Assembly: GCA_945901125.1 (NCBI GenBank)
Contig: CAMDKD010000041.1
Location: 1 to 24,358 of the forward strand
Length of the DNA: 24,358 nucleotides
Direction: 5' to 3'
From: Bordetella parapertussis
Lineage (GTDB): Bacteria > Pseudomonadota > Gammaproteobacteria > Burkholderiales > Burkholderiaceae_C
This document shows, in pieces, positions 6,842 through 16,079 of the stretch. A model generated the notes under the pieces. That model had not been told where the DNA came from, did no database searches, and saw only the letters and a program-made list of their open reading frames with translations. A program made the position numbers and the translations under genes. The stretch's first letter is position 1. Every line of letters starts with the position of its first letter.

Positions 6842-8788
6842 ATGAACACCACTTTCCCCCGTTTACTTCAGGAACATGCGCGCCAACGCCCGGGCGATGC
6901 CGCGCTGCGCGAAAAAGAATACGGTATCTGGCAAACCCTGAATTGGGCTGACCTGTACGCCATGGTCGGACAAATAGCCCATGGGCTGGCGCGCGACGGT
7001 TTGCAACGCGGCGAGCATGTGCTCATCGTCGGCGCCAACCGCCCCAGGCTGTCCGCCGGCATGCTGGCCGTGCAAACGCTGGGCGGCATACCGGTGCCGC
7101 TTTACCAGGACGCGGCGGCTACGGAATACGTCTTCCCCATCAACAACGCTGAAGTGCGGTTTGCTGTGGTGGAAAACCAAGAGCAGGTCGACAAGTTGCA
7201 GGAAATTCAAGCGGATTGCCCGACGCTTGCGCGTATTTACTACGACAACCCGCGCGGCTTGCGCAATTACCCTTCGCAAGGTTTGTGCAGTCTGGATACG
7301 CTGTTGCAGGATGGTGCAGCGCTGGCGGCCAAAAACCCGCCATTTGTCGAGCAGCAAATACAAGCCGGTCAGCCGGATGACGTGGCCGCCATGTTTTTCA
7401 CCTCCGGCACCACCGGCAACGCCAAGGGTGTGGTGCATACGCACCGCAGTTTGTTAGACCGCGCCAAGGCCGGGGCTGACTTTGACAAACTCACCAGCCG
7501 TGAAGAAGTGCTGGCTTATTTGCCACCGGCTTGGATAGGCCAAAACATTTTCAGTTATGCGCAGTGGCTGTGCTGCGGTTATGTGGTGAATTGCCCGGAG
7601 TCAACCGAGACCGTGACCATCGATTTGAAAGAGGTCGGGCCTACCTATTACTTTGCACCGCCGCGCGTGTTTGAAGGTTTGCTCACCCAGGTGATGATTC
7701 GCATGGAAGACGCCAGCGCGCCCAAGCGAGCCGTGTTCAAGTACTTCATGGACTTGGCGCGTGAGGTCGGGCCGCGCCGCATCGACGGTGAACCCATTGG
7801 TGCATGGAACTCACTGATGTATGGACTCGGTAACTTGCTGGTCTACGGGCCACTGCGCAATAACCTGGGTTTTTCGCGGGTCCGCGTGGCCTATACCGCA
7901 GGCGAGGCCATAGGCCCGGACCTGTTCAGTTTTTACCGCTCTATCGGCATCAACCTCAAACAGTTGTACGGTTCCACAGAAACCGCGGTGTTTGTGTGTT
8001 TGCAGCCGGACAACCAGGCGTATGCGGACACCGTGGGTGTGCCTTGCGACGGCGTGGAAATCAAAGTGGCAGACAACGGTGAAATTCTGGTCAAGTCGGC
8101 CGGTTTGCTCAAAGGCTATTACAAAAACCCCGAAGCCACAGCAGAAGTGTTGAGCGCCGACGGTTGGTACAAAACCAATGACGCTGGCTTCATCGACAGT
8201 CGCGGACATTTGAAAATCATCGACCGTGTCAAAGACGTGGGCCGCATCCAAGGTGGTGCAAATGACGGCGCCATGTTCGCGCCCAAGTACGTGGAAAACA
8301 AGTTGAAATTTTTCCCGTTCATCAAAGAGGCCGTGGCTTACGGTGACGGGCGCGACAAAGTTTGCGTCATGCTCAACATTGATTTCGATGCGGTCGGCAA
8401 CTGGGCCGAGCGGCGCAACCTGCCTTATGCCGGTTACACCGATCTGGCGCAAAAGCCCGAGGTGCACCAGTTGATTCTGGACTGCGTGGAAAAAGTCAAC
8501 GCAGATTTGTCTATCGATACTTTGCTGGCCGGATCGCAAATCAGCCGCTTTCTGGTGTTGCACAAAGAACTCGACGCCGACGACGGCGAACTCACCAGAA
8601 CCAACAAAGTGCGGCGCGGTTACATCGCTGAGAAATACGAAGTGCTGGTCAACGCTTTGTATGCGGGACTGGCGCAGCAATACATAGAAACCGCCGTCAA
8701 GTTTGAAGACGGCAGAAGCGGCAGCGTCAGCGCCACATTGATGCTGTCGGACGCCAAAGTGTTCAGCGCCGTGGAGCGTGTCGCATGA
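6842..8788 (+). CDS. AMP-forming long-chain-type acyl-CoA synthetase
   Basis: The enzyme of about 648 residues belongs to the adenylate-forming superfamily. It would activate a carboxylic acid with ATP to an acyl-AMP and then to the CoA thioester in the cytoplasm. Visible signs are the P-loop FTSGTTGNAKGVVHTHRS (about 186-203), the LYGSTETAVF motif (about 375-384), GWYKTNDAGFID (about 441) and the hinge-region KIIDRVKDVGR. Its length fits the long-chain (FadD15/FAA-like) group rather than short benzoate ligases. ATG at 6842 is chosen; a GTG at 6827 is also in frame, and neither has a good ribosome site. Its stop overlaps the livG start (ATGA). Being first in an ABC-transporter operon suggests it activates the imported substrate. 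Confidence 0.92.
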   Translation: MNTTFPRLLQEHARQRPGDAALREKEYGIWQTLNWADLYAMVGQIAHGLARDGLQRGEHVLIVGANRPRLSAGMLAVQTLGGIPVPLYQDAAATEYVFPINNAEVRFAVVENQEQVDKLQEIQADCPTLARIYYDNPRGLRNYPSQGLCSLDTLLQDGAALAAKNPPFVEQQIQAGQPDDVAAMFFTSGTTGNAKGVVHTHRSLLDRAKAGADFDKLTSREEVLAYLPPAWIGQNIFSYAQWLCCGYVVNCPESTETVTIDLKEVGPTYYFAPPRVFEGLLTQVMIRMEDASAPKRAVFKYFMDLAREVGPRRIDGEPIGAWNSLMYGLGNLLVYGPLRNNLGFSRVRVAYTAGEAIGPDLFSFYRSIGINLKQLYGSTETAVFVCLQPDNQAYADTVGVPCDGVEIKVADNGEILVKSAGLLKGYYKNPEATAEVLSADGWYKTNDAGFIDSRGHLKIIDRVKDVGRIQGGANDGAMFAPKYVENKLKFFPFIKEAVAYGDGRDKVCVMLNIDFDAVGNWAERRNLPYAGYTDLAQKPEVHQLILDCVEKVNADLSIDTLLAGSQISRFLVLHKELDADDGELTRTNKVRRGYIAEKYEVLVNALYAGLAQQYIETAVKFEDGRSGSVSATLMLSDAKVFSAVERVA

Positions 8789-9567
8789 GCAAACAAATCG
8801 GTGACGTCATATTGAATGTGCAAAACATTTCGCTGAGTTTCGGCGGCGTCAAAGCCTTGTCTGACATCAGCTTTGATGTGCGCGAGCACGAGATCCGCGC
8901 CATCATCGGCCCCAACGGCGCCGGCAAATCTTCCATGCTCAATTGCATCAACGGCGTGTATACGCCGCAGCACGGGCAGATCACGTTTCGCGGCCAGACC
9001 TTCAGCCACATGGACAGCCACCAGGTCGCAGTCATGGGTGTGGCCCGCACCTTCCAAAACCTGGCCTTGTTCAAAGGCATGAGCGTGCTCGACAACATCA
9101 TGACCGGGCGCAATTTGCGCATGAAATCGAATTTGTTGTGGCAGGCGCTGCGACTCGGCCCGGCCGAGCGCGAAGAAATCGAACACCGCAAGCGGGTGGA
9201 AGAAATAATCGACTTTTTGGAAATTCAGGCTTACCGCAAAACACCGGTGGGGCAGTTGCCTTACGGTTTGCAAAAACGTGTGGACTTAGGCCGTGCGCTG
9301 GCGCTGGAACCGCAAGTGCTGTTGCTGGATGAACCCATGGCCGGCATGAATGTGGAAGAGAAGCAGGACATGTGCCGCTTCATTTTGGATGTGAACGACG
9401 AGTTCGGCACCACCGTGGTCTTGATCGAACACGATATGAGCGTGGTGATGGACATTTCCGACCGTGTGGTGGTGCTGGACTATGGTAAAAAAATCGGCGA
9501 CGGCACGCCCGACGAAGTGCGCAACAATCCCGAGGTGATCAGCGCCTACCTCGGTACAGGACATTGA
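8785..9567 (+). CDS. livG: Branched-chain-type ABC transporter ATPase LivG
   Basis: The 260-residue cytoplasmic ATPase has Walker A GPNGAGKSS (42-50), a Q-loop region ARTFQNLALF, the modified signature LPYGLQKRVDLGRALA, Walker B VLLLDEPMAGM and the H-loop VLIEHDMSVV. The long insert after the Q-loop and the PMAGMN sequence after Walker B are typical of LivG, one of the two ATPases of high-affinity branched-chain (HAAT) transporters. In Burkholderiales such systems often carry aromatic or other organic acids. The start overlaps the acyl-CoA synthetase stop by 4 nt (ATGA), so the two are translationally coupled. It pairs with LivF further down the operon. Confidence 0.95.
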   Translation: MSKQIGDVILNVQNISLSFGGVKALSDISFDVREHEIRAIIGPNGAGKSSMLNCINGVYTPQHGQITFRGQTFSHMDSHQVAVMGVARTFQNLALFKGMSVLDNIMTGRNLRMKSNLLWQALRLGPAEREEIEHRKRVEEIIDFLEIQAYRKTPVGQLPYGLQKRVDLGRALALEPQVLLLDEPMAGMNVEEKQDMCRFILDVNDEFGTTVVLIEHDMSVVMDISDRVVVLDYGKKIGDGTPDEVRNNPEVISAYLGTGH

Positions 9568-9572
9568 CTGCC

Positions 9573-10499
9573 ATGGGATTCTTTCTGGAAACGCTGCTGG
9601 GTGGCCTGATGGCCGGCATGTTGTATTCGCTGGTCGCTTTAGGCTTTGTGCTGATTTTCAAAGCCTCGGGCGTGTTCAATTTCGCGCAAGGTGCCATGGT
9701 TTTGTTTGCCGCTTTGGCGATGGCGCGGTTTTCCGAGTGGCTGAATGCAGCCGGGCTGGGCAATTTGTGGCTGGTCAATTTGATCGCTTTTGCCATGGCG
9801 GCCGCCGTCATGTTTTGCGTGGCCTGGGTGATTGAGCGATTGGTGTTGCGCCAACTGGTGAACCAAGAAGGTACGACGCTGTTGATGGCCACTTTAGGCA
9901 TCACTTACTTTCTGGAAGGCTTGGGCCAATCGATTTTCGGCAGCGATATTTACAAAATCGACATCGGCATGCCCAAAGAACCGGTGATGGCTTTTGAGTC
10001 CACGTTTCCGGGCGGTATTTTGATCAACCAGGAAGATTTGATCGCAGCGCTGATAGCGGCTTGTCTGGTGGCTTTGCTGTCTTTGTTCTTTCAAAAGACC
10101 AGCACCGGACGCGCTTTGCGTGCTGTGGCAGATGACCACCAAGCGGCGCAGTCTATCGGCATACCGCTTAACCGCATCTGGGTGATTGTGTGGTGCGTGG
10201 CCGGTGTGGTGGCTTTGGTGGCCGGCATGATTTGGGGCAGCAAACTCGGCGTGCAGTTTTCATTGGCGACAGTCGCCTTGCGTGCCTTGCCGGTGGTGAT
10301 TTTGGGCGGCCTGACTTCGGTGCCCGGTGCCATCATCGGCGGCTTGATCATCGGTGTCGGCGAGAAATTGTCCGAGGTGTATCTGGGCCCGTATGTCGGC
10401 GGCGGTATTGAAATCTGGTTTGCTTATGTTCTGGCTTTGTTGTTCTTGCTCGTGCGTCCTCAGGGACTCTTTGGCGAGAAAATTATTGATCGCGTGTAA
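9573..10499 (+). CDS. livH: Branched-chain-type ABC transporter permease LivH
   Basis: This inner-membrane permease of 308 residues has about eight hydrophobic helices. The N-terminal GGLMAGMLYSLVALGFVLIF followed by GVFNFAQGAMV is the hallmark of LivH. Near the C-terminus LPVVILGGLTSVPGAIIGG contains the conserved ATPase-coupling (EAA-like) region. It forms the channel with LivM. ATG at 9573 is preferred, with an AGGA sequence about 11 nt upstream; an in-frame TTG at 9564 overlaps the livG stop and is an alternative. The gap to livM is only 2 nt. Confidence 0.95.
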   Translation: MGFFLETLLGGLMAGMLYSLVALGFVLIFKASGVFNFAQGAMVLFAALAMARFSEWLNAAGLGNLWLVNLIAFAMAAAVMFCVAWVIERLVLRQLVNQEGTTLLMATLGITYFLEGLGQSIFGSDIYKIDIGMPKEPVMAFESTFPGGILINQEDLIAALIAACLVALLSLFFQKTSTGRALRAVADDHQAAQSIGIPLNRIWVIVWCVAGVVALVAGMIWGSKLGVQFSLATVALRALPVVILGGLTSVPGAIIGGLIIGVGEKLSEVYLGPYVGGGIEIWFAYVLALLFLLVRPQGLFGEKIIDRV

Positions 10500-10501
10500 C
10501 C

Positions 10502-11578
10502 ATGTTCTATAGAGAAAACGGCCAATTCAAAACCAGCTACCAAGCGGATCAGCAGATATTTCCTATCGTGCAAGACCGCTGGTTCATGGCTGCATTGTTG
10601 CTGCTGGCATTTGCCGGCGTGCCGTTCATCGCCTCCGACTACATGTTCAGCGCTATTTTGATTCCCTTTGTCATCATGGCCATGGCGGCGCTGGGCGTGA
10701 ATATCCTGGTCGGTTATTGCGGCCAGATTTCCCTGGGCTCGGGTGCATTCATGGCGGTTGGCGCTTACGGTGCTTACAACTTTTTTGCCCGCGTGCCCGG
10801 CATGCCATTGATTCCTACTTTGATATTGGGGGGCTTGTGCGCCACGGTTTTTGGCATTTTGTTCGGCTTGCCGAGTTTGCGGGTGCGCGGTTTGTACCTG
10901 GCGGTGGCCACACTGGCCGCGCAGTTTTTTGCCGACTGGATGTTTTTGCGCATCAAGTGGTTCACCTTGGACACCCCATCCGGCTCGGTGTCGGTGTCTA
11001 ACTTGCAAGTGTTTGGTATGCCGATTGAAAGTGATCTGAGCAAATACCTGTTTTGCCTGAGCCTGTTGTGCGTGGTGGCATTGCTGGCCAAAAATCTGGT
11101 GCGCGGTGCGATCGGCCGCGAATGGATGGCGATACGCGACATGGACGTGGCCGCGGCGGTCATCGGCATCCGACCCATGTATGCCAAGCTCAGCGCATTT
11201 GCCGTCAGTTCGTTCATCATCGGCATGGCCGGTGCCTTGTGGGCGTTTATTTACCTGGGCTCTTGGGAGCCAAGCGCCTTCTCCGTCGATCAATCTTTCC
11301 GTTTGTTGTTCATGGTCATCATCGGCGGCATGGGCTCCATCATGGGCGGATTTCTCGGTGCGGCCTTCATCGTGGTGCTGCCGATTTTTCTCAACCAGTT
11401 TCTGCCGGTGTTTGCCGGTTGGTTTGGTCTGGTGATATCCACCACTGTGGTGTCGCATGCCGAATTGATGATTTTCGGCGCTTTGATCGTGTGGTTTTTG
11501 ATTGTCGAGCCGCACGGCTTGGCGCGTTTGTGGGCCATAGGCAAACAAAAAATGCGCGTCTGGCCTTTCCCTTATTGA
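10502..11578 (+). CDS. livM: Branched-chain-type ABC transporter permease LivM
   Basis: This 358-residue inner-membrane protein is the second permease. After a hydrophilic cytoplasmic N-terminus of about 28 residues come multiple helices. LivM signatures are present: ALGVNILVGYCGQISLGSGAFMAVGAY (about 61-87), LPSLRVRGLYLAVATLA, the AIRDMDVAAAVIGI loop and the C-terminal FMVIIGGMGSIMGGFLGAAF coupling segment. It directly follows livH and precedes the periplasmic binding protein gene by 46 nt. The long opposite-strand reading frame here is a codon-bias shadow. Confidence 0.95.
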   Translation: MFYRENGQFKTSYQADQQIFPIVQDRWFMAALLLLAFAGVPFIASDYMFSAILIPFVIMAMAALGVNILVGYCGQISLGSGAFMAVGAYGAYNFFARVPGMPLIPTLILGGLCATVFGILFGLPSLRVRGLYLAVATLAAQFFADWMFLRIKWFTLDTPSGSVSVSNLQVFGMPIESDLSKYLFCLSLLCVVALLAKNLVRGAIGREWMAIRDMDVAAAVIGIRPMYAKLSAFAVSSFIIGMAGALWAFIYLGSWEPSAFSVDQSFRLLFMVIIGGMGSIMGGFLGAAFIVVLPIFLNQFLPVFAGWFGLVISTTVVSHAELMIFGALIVWFLIVEPHGLARLWAIGKQKMRVWPFPY

Positions 11579-11624
11579 GTGTGTTTAAGCCCCTTTTTGT
11601 GAGTCCAAATTGAAGGAGACGAAG

Positions 11625-12947
11625 ATGAAAAAACCAGTCTTGTTGTTATCTGCTCTGCTGACCTCGGTGTTGATGTTGGCGGCCACACAGGCCGTGGCGC
11701 AGGCCAAGGAACAGTTTGTCCCGGTGCTGTCTTACCGCACCGGCCCTTACGCGCCCAATGGCACGCCATGGGCCAACGGCTTTGTCGATTACCTGAAGCT
11801 GGTGAACGTCAAAGGCGGCATCAACGGCGTGAAAATCGCTTATGAAGAATGCGAAACCGGTTACGACACGGCACGCAGCGTCGAATGCTATGAACGTTTG
11901 AAAAGCAAGAACCCCAGTTTTGTGCAAACTTTGTCAACCGGGGCTACTTTTGCAGTGACTGAAAAAGCTCCCGGCGACAAAATCCCGGTGCTGACCGTCG
12001 GTTATGGCCGCAGCGAAAGCTCGGACGGCGCGGTGTTCAAGTGGAATTTCCCTATCGCCGGTACCTACTGGGTGGCGGCTGACACCATTGTGCAAGCCAT
12101 CGGTAAAAAAGAAGGCGGCTTGGACAAACTCAAAGGCAAGAAAATCGCCTTGGTCTACCACGACAGCCCGTTTGGTAAAGAGCCTATTCCGCTGTTGCAA
12201 GAGCGTGCACGCAACCATGGGTTTGAGTTGCAATTGCTGCCGGTCACGCCTCCCGGTGTTGAACAAAAAGCCACTTGGCTGCAAGTGCGCCAGGCCAAGC
12301 CTGATTTCGTGGTGTTGTGGGGTTGGGGCGTGATGAATTCCACCGCCATCAAGGAAGCGCAGGCCACCGGTTACCCGCGCGAAAAAATGTACGGCGTCTG
12401 GTGGGCCGGTGCCGAGCCTGATGTCAAAGACGTGGCCGACGGTGCCAAGGGTTACAACGCGGTCACGATTCAACACGGAGCCGAACCGAATTCTGACATC
12501 GTCAAATTCATGCTGACCCAAGTCCATGCCAAAGGTCAGGGCACAGGACCCAAAGAAGAAGTCGGCCAAGTGCTGTATTTGCGCGGTGCCATGAGCGCCA
12601 TGATTGGCATTGAAGGCATACGTTCAGCGCAAGAGCGTTTCGGCAAAGGCAAGGTCATGACCGGCGAGCAAGTGCGTTGGGGCCTGGAGAATTTGAACCT
12701 CACCCAAGCCAAACTCGATGCACTTGGCTTCAAAGGCGTGATGCGCCCGATCAGCACTTCTTGCATGGACCACATGGGTGCGGCCTGGACGCGCATTCAT
12801 ACCTGGAACGGCAAGGCCTGGGAGTTCACCTCGGACTGGATGCAAGCCGACGAGCAAATTTTGAAGCCGCTGGTCAAAGCCACTGCCGACAAATACGCGG
12901 CCGAGAAAAAGCTCACGCGCCGCACCGGCGCGGACTGCCAGTCCTGA
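11625..12947 (+). CDS. Periplasmic substrate-binding protein of the Liv-type ABC transporter
   Basis: The ATG at 11625 follows a strong AAGGAGA ribosome site, giving 440 residues. A Sec signal peptide is clear (MKKPVLLLSALLTSVLML, cleavage near AVAQA-KE). The mature part is a two-lobed periplasmic binding protein of the LivJ/LivK type, about 415 residues. Typical features are GPYAPNGTPWANGFVDYLKL, GGINGVKIAYEECETGYD and ALVYHDSPFGKEPIPLL. It would capture the ligand and deliver it to LivHM. The ligand cannot be read from sequence; the two CoA ligases in the operon point to a carboxylic acid rather than a free amino acid. It has the strongest ribosome site of the operon, fitting the usual excess of binding protein. 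Confidence 0.93.
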   Translation: MKKPVLLLSALLTSVLMLAATQAVAQAKEQFVPVLSYRTGPYAPNGTPWANGFVDYLKLVNVKGGINGVKIAYEECETGYDTARSVECYERLKSKNPSFVQTLSTGATFAVTEKAPGDKIPVLTVGYGRSESSDGAVFKWNFPIAGTYWVAADTIVQAIGKKEGGLDKLKGKKIALVYHDSPFGKEPIPLLQERARNHGFELQLLPVTPPGVEQKATWLQVRQAKPDFVVLWGWGVMNSTAIKEAQATGYPREKMYGVWWAGAEPDVKDVADGAKGYNAVTIQHGAEPNSDIVKFMLTQVHAKGQGTGPKEEVGQVLYLRGAMSAMIGIEGIRSAQERFGKGKVMTGEQVRWGLENLNLTQAKLDALGFKGVMRPISTSCMDHMGAAWTRIHTWNGKAWEFTSDWMQADEQILKPLVKATADKYAAEKKLTRRTGADCQS

Positions 12948-12955
12948 TCTGAGGC

Positions 12956-13783
12956 ATGCAACCGGACACCGCCATGAGTACGCCCAAGATTGTTTTGAAT
13001 GTCAACGGCATCGAGGTCATATACAACCATGTGATCCTGGTGTTGAAAGGCGTGTCCTTGCAGGTGCCCGAGCGCGGCATCGTGGCTTTGCTCGGCGGCA
13101 ACGGCGCGGGTAAAACCACCACGCTGCGCGCCATCTCCAATTTGCTCAAAGGCGAGCGCGGCGAAGTCACCAAGGGCAGCATTGAATTGCATGGCGAGCG
13201 CATCGAAAACTTGACGCCTGCCGACCTGGTGCAGCGCGGTGTGGTGCAAGTCATGGAAGGCCGGCATTGCTTTGCCCATTTGACGATCGAAGAAAACCTG
13301 CTCACCGGCAGTTACACCCGCTCCGACAAGGGCGAGATTGCCGCCAATCTGGACAAGGTTTACAACTACTTTCCCCGGTTGAAAACACGCCGCACATCAC
13401 AAGCGGCCTACACCTCAGGTGGTGAGCAGCAAATGTGCGCCATCGGCCGCGCCTTGATGGCCAATCCCAGTCTGGTGTTGCTGGACGAACCGTCTATGGG
13501 CTTGGCACCGCAAATCGTCGAAGAAGTGTTCAACATCGTCAAAGATTTGAACCAAAAAGAGCAAGTCACTTTTTTGCTGGCGGAGCAAAACACCAACATG
13601 GCTTTGCGCTATGCCGACTTTGGTTACATCATGGAGTCGGGCCGCATTGTCATGGACGGTGCTGCTGCCGACCTGGCCAACAACGAAGACGTGAAAGAGT
13701 TTTACTTAGGCATGGGCGGCGGCGAACGCAAGAGCTTCAAAGACGTGAAAAGTTACAAACGACGCAAGCGCTGGCTTGCTTAA
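12956..13783 (+). CDS. livF: Branched-chain-type ABC transporter ATPase LivF
   Basis: The 275-residue second ATPase has Walker A GGNGAGKTT (about 47-55), Q-loop VVQVMEGRHCFAHLTIEENL, the shortened signature TSGGEQQMCAIGRAL, Walker B VLLDEPSMGLAP and the H-loop region LLAEQNTNMAL, in which the usual His position is Gln, as is common in LivF. The C-terminus carries a basic tail (KSYKRRKRWLA) longer than in E. coli LivF. The ATG at 12956 is taken; the ATG at 12974 (MSTPKIVLN) is as plausible, and neither has a strong ribosome site. The gap to the next gene is 6 nt. Confidence 0.94.
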   Translation: MQPDTAMSTPKIVLNVNGIEVIYNHVILVLKGVSLQVPERGIVALLGGNGAGKTTTLRAISNLLKGERGEVTKGSIELHGERIENLTPADLVQRGVVQVMEGRHCFAHLTIEENLLTGSYTRSDKGEIAANLDKVYNYFPRLKTRRTSQAAYTSGGEQQMCAIGRALMANPSLVLLDEPSMGLAPQIVEEVFNIVKDLNQKEQVTFLLAEQNTNMALRYADFGYIMESGRIVMDGAAADLANNEDVKEFYLGMGGGERKSFKDVKSYKRRKRWLA

Positions 13784-13789
13784 ATACCT

Positions 13790-15037
13790 ATGACTGACAG
13801 TTACGACGATCTGGAAACGCGCGACCCTGCCGCACGCGAAGCTGCACTGTTGCAAGCCTTGCCCAAGCAGATAGCGCATGCGCAACAACACGCACCGGCT
13901 TTCGCTGAGATTTTGAAAGGCGTGAACCCTGCTGCCATCACTTCGCGTGAGGCGCTGGCTGCTTTGCCGGTGACGCGCAAGTATGAGTTGCTTGAGCGTC
14001 AACAAGCACAGCGCGCCAATGATGTGTTCGGCGGCTTTTCCGCCTTGTCGTTCGGTAAGAACATGCCGCGCGTGTTTGCTTCGCCTGGTACGATTTACGA
14101 ACCAGAGGGCAGTCGCTCGGATTACTGGCGCATTTCACGCGCTTTGTATGCTGCGGGGTTTCGCTCTGGTGAATTGGTGCATAACTGCTTCAGTTACCAC
14201 TTCACCCCGGCGGGCTCCATGATGGAAAGCGGTGCGCATGCCTTAGGTTGCACGGTGTTTCCGGGCGGTACGGGGCAGACCGAGCAACAGTTGCAAGCCA
14301 TGGCTGAACTGCGCCCCGCCGGTTATTGCGGCACGCCGAGTTTTTTGAAAATCATCATAGACAAAGCCGCTGAAACAGGCGTGTCTTTGCCTTCGTTGAA
14401 AAAAGCACTGGTCAGCGGTGAAGCCTTTCCGCCGTCACTGCGCGACTGGCTGGCCGAACGCGGTATCACCGCCTACCAGTGTTACGCCACGGCCGATATT
14501 GGTTTGATTGCGTACGAAACCGCTGCACGCGAAGGTCTGGTGCTGGACGAAGGCGTGATTGTGGAAATCGTGCGGCCCGGCACCGGCGACCCGGTGGCCG
14601 AGGGCGAGGTGGGCGAACTGGTGGTGACCACGTTGAACCCGGATTACCCGTTGGTACGTTTCGGTACCGGCGACTTGACAGCCATATTGCCCGGTGCGTG
14701 TCCCACAGGCCGCAGCAACCAGCGCATCAAAGGCTGGATGGGCCGCGCCGATCAAACCACCAAGGTGCGCGGCATGTTTGTGCATCCCGGTCAAGTCGAT
14801 CAAATCGTCAAGCGTTTTGCGCAAATCAGCAAAGCGCGCCTGGTGGTCAGCGGTGAAATGGCGCAAGACCAAATGCATTTGCATATTGAGACTGTGGAAC
14901 ACAATGCAGAGTTGATTGCATCGGTGGAACAAGCGGTGCGCGACATCACCAAGTTGCGCGCCGAGATTGTTGTCGCAACAACCGGCAGTTTGCCCAACGA
15001 TGGAAAAGTCATTGAAGATGCGCGCAGTTACAAATAA
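13790..15037 (+). CDS. PaaK-type (phenylacetate-CoA ligase family) AMP-binding enzyme
   Basis: The 415-residue protein is a member of the phenylacetate-CoA ligase branch of adenylate-forming enzymes. It has the family order LPVTRKYELLERQ (about 63-75), an ATP-binding loop, the GYCGTPSFLKII segment (about 180), SGEAFPPSLRD, YATADIGLIAYE, GEVGELVVTTL, RFGTGDLTA and a C-terminal IKGWMGRADQTTKVRGMFVHPGQV hinge. The usual SSGTTGKP loop is replaced by FASPGTIYEPEG. This occurs as a recognisable subfamily (SPGPI-EPEG-like), so it need not mean inactivity. The substrate is probably an aromatic or other carboxylic acid. It follows livF by 6 nt and overlaps the next gene by 20 nt. Confidence 0.88.
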   Translation: MTDSYDDLETRDPAAREAALLQALPKQIAHAQQHAPAFAEILKGVNPAAITSREALAALPVTRKYELLERQQAQRANDVFGGFSALSFGKNMPRVFASPGTIYEPEGSRSDYWRISRALYAAGFRSGELVHNCFSYHFTPAGSMMESGAHALGCTVFPGGTGQTEQQLQAMAELRPAGYCGTPSFLKIIIDKAAETGVSLPSLKKALVSGEAFPPSLRDWLAERGITAYQCYATADIGLIAYETAAREGLVLDEGVIVEIVRPGTGDPVAEGEVGELVVTTLNPDYPLVRFGTGDLTAILPGACPTGRSNQRIKGWMGRADQTTKVRGMFVHPGQVDQIVKRFAQISKARLVVSGEMAQDQMHLHIETVEHNAELIASVEQAVRDITKLRAEIVVATTGSLPNDGKVIEDARSYK

Positions 15038-16079
15038 CCGCTTTTCATCCGTTACTCAAGGCTTGTGCTGTGTGTCGATCAGCGCGGCCTTCATTAAAGC
15101 GACAGCGCTCGCGTTCAGCGCGCTGACGATCAGTTTTTTCGGCAATGTTTCGGCTCAAACTTTCCCCTTCAAAGACAAGCCCATCACCATCGTCGTGCCG
15201 TTCACAGCCGGCGGACCGACCGACCGGCTGGCGCGCGACATGGCCGAGGCTTTGCGCAAACCGCTGGGCGTCAATACCATCGTGGTGGAAAACGTGTTGG
15301 GCGCAGGTGGTGCGATTGCCACTCAAAAGGTGGCGCGCGCCGCGCCTGATGGCCACACGATTTTGATACACCACATTGGCATGGCGACCATGCCGGCACT
15401 CAATCGCAACCCCGGTTTTCAAGTGGACAGTGATTTCACTTTTCTGGGCATGATCCATGAAGTGCCCATGACCATCGTGGCTAGACCCACCATGGAAGCT
15501 AAAGATTACAAACAGTTGTCAGCCTGGATAGGCAAAAACAAGGACAAAGCCAACTTGGGCAATGCAGGTATTGGCTCGGCCTCGCATTTGTGTGGTCTGC
15601 TGTGGCAAGCAGCAATGAAAACCGAACTTGCCACCATTCCCTACAAAGGCGTGTCTATGGCTATCACCGATTTGATGGGCGGGCAAATCGATTTGTTGTG
15701 CGACCAGACCAGCAACACCATGGCTTATATCGATGGTAAAAAGGTCAAGGCCTATGCCGTGACTACACCTAAGCGACTCACACAGCCCACATTCAGCAAT
15801 CTGCCGACCATGCAGGAACTCGGTATCAAAGGCTTTCAGATCAGTATTTGGCACGGGGCCTATGGTCCCAAAGGCATGAGCGCTGACACCCAGACCAAAT
15901 GGAATGCGGCCATGCGCAAGGTGTTGAGCGACCCGGCTTTTGTCAAAAAACAGCATGACATGGGCGCGGTCATGATCACCGACAAACGCACCGAGCCGCA
16001 AGAGCACAGAAAATTTGTTTTGTCCGAAATCAACAAATGGAGCCCCGTCATCAAAGCTGCCGGGGTGTATGCAGACTGA
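15018..16079 (+). CDS. Bug/TctC-family periplasmic binding protein
   Basis: The ATG at 15018 gives 353 residues and overlaps the upstream ligase by 20 nt. After an unusually long basic and hydrophobic leader comes a signal peptidase site near NVSA-QTF. The mature protein shows the Bug family hallmarks: PFKDKPITIVVPFTAGGPTDRLARDMAEAL, VVENVLGAGGAIATQKVA, then PDGHTILI. Bug proteins bind carboxylates and are extremely expanded in Burkholderiales, usually as orphans. No TctA/TctB membrane partners are present here, so it may act as an extracytoplasmic sensor or scavenger for the operon's substrate. The stop overlaps the ferredoxin start (TGATG). Confidence 0.92.
   Translation: MRAVTNNRFSSVTQGLCCVSISAAFIKATALAFSALTISFFGNVSAQTFPFKDKPITIVVPFTAGGPTDRLARDMAEALRKPLGVNTIVVENVLGAGGAIATQKVARAAPDGHTILIHHIGMATMPALNRNPGFQVDSDFTFLGMIHEVPMTIVARPTMEAKDYKQLSAWIGKNKDKANLGNAGIGSASHLCGLLWQAAMKTELATIPYKGVSMAITDLMGGQIDLLCDQTSNTMAYIDGKKVKAYAVTTPKRLTQPTFSNLPTMQELGIKGFQISIWHGAYGPKGMSADTQTKWNAAMRKVLSDPAFVKKQHDMGAVMITDKRTEPQEHRKFVLSEINKWSPVIKAAGVYAD

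Noticed and set aside
10460..11548. 362-codon open frame opposite livM
   Set aside because: His/Gln/Arg-rich antisense translation of a membrane protein gene; typical shadow.
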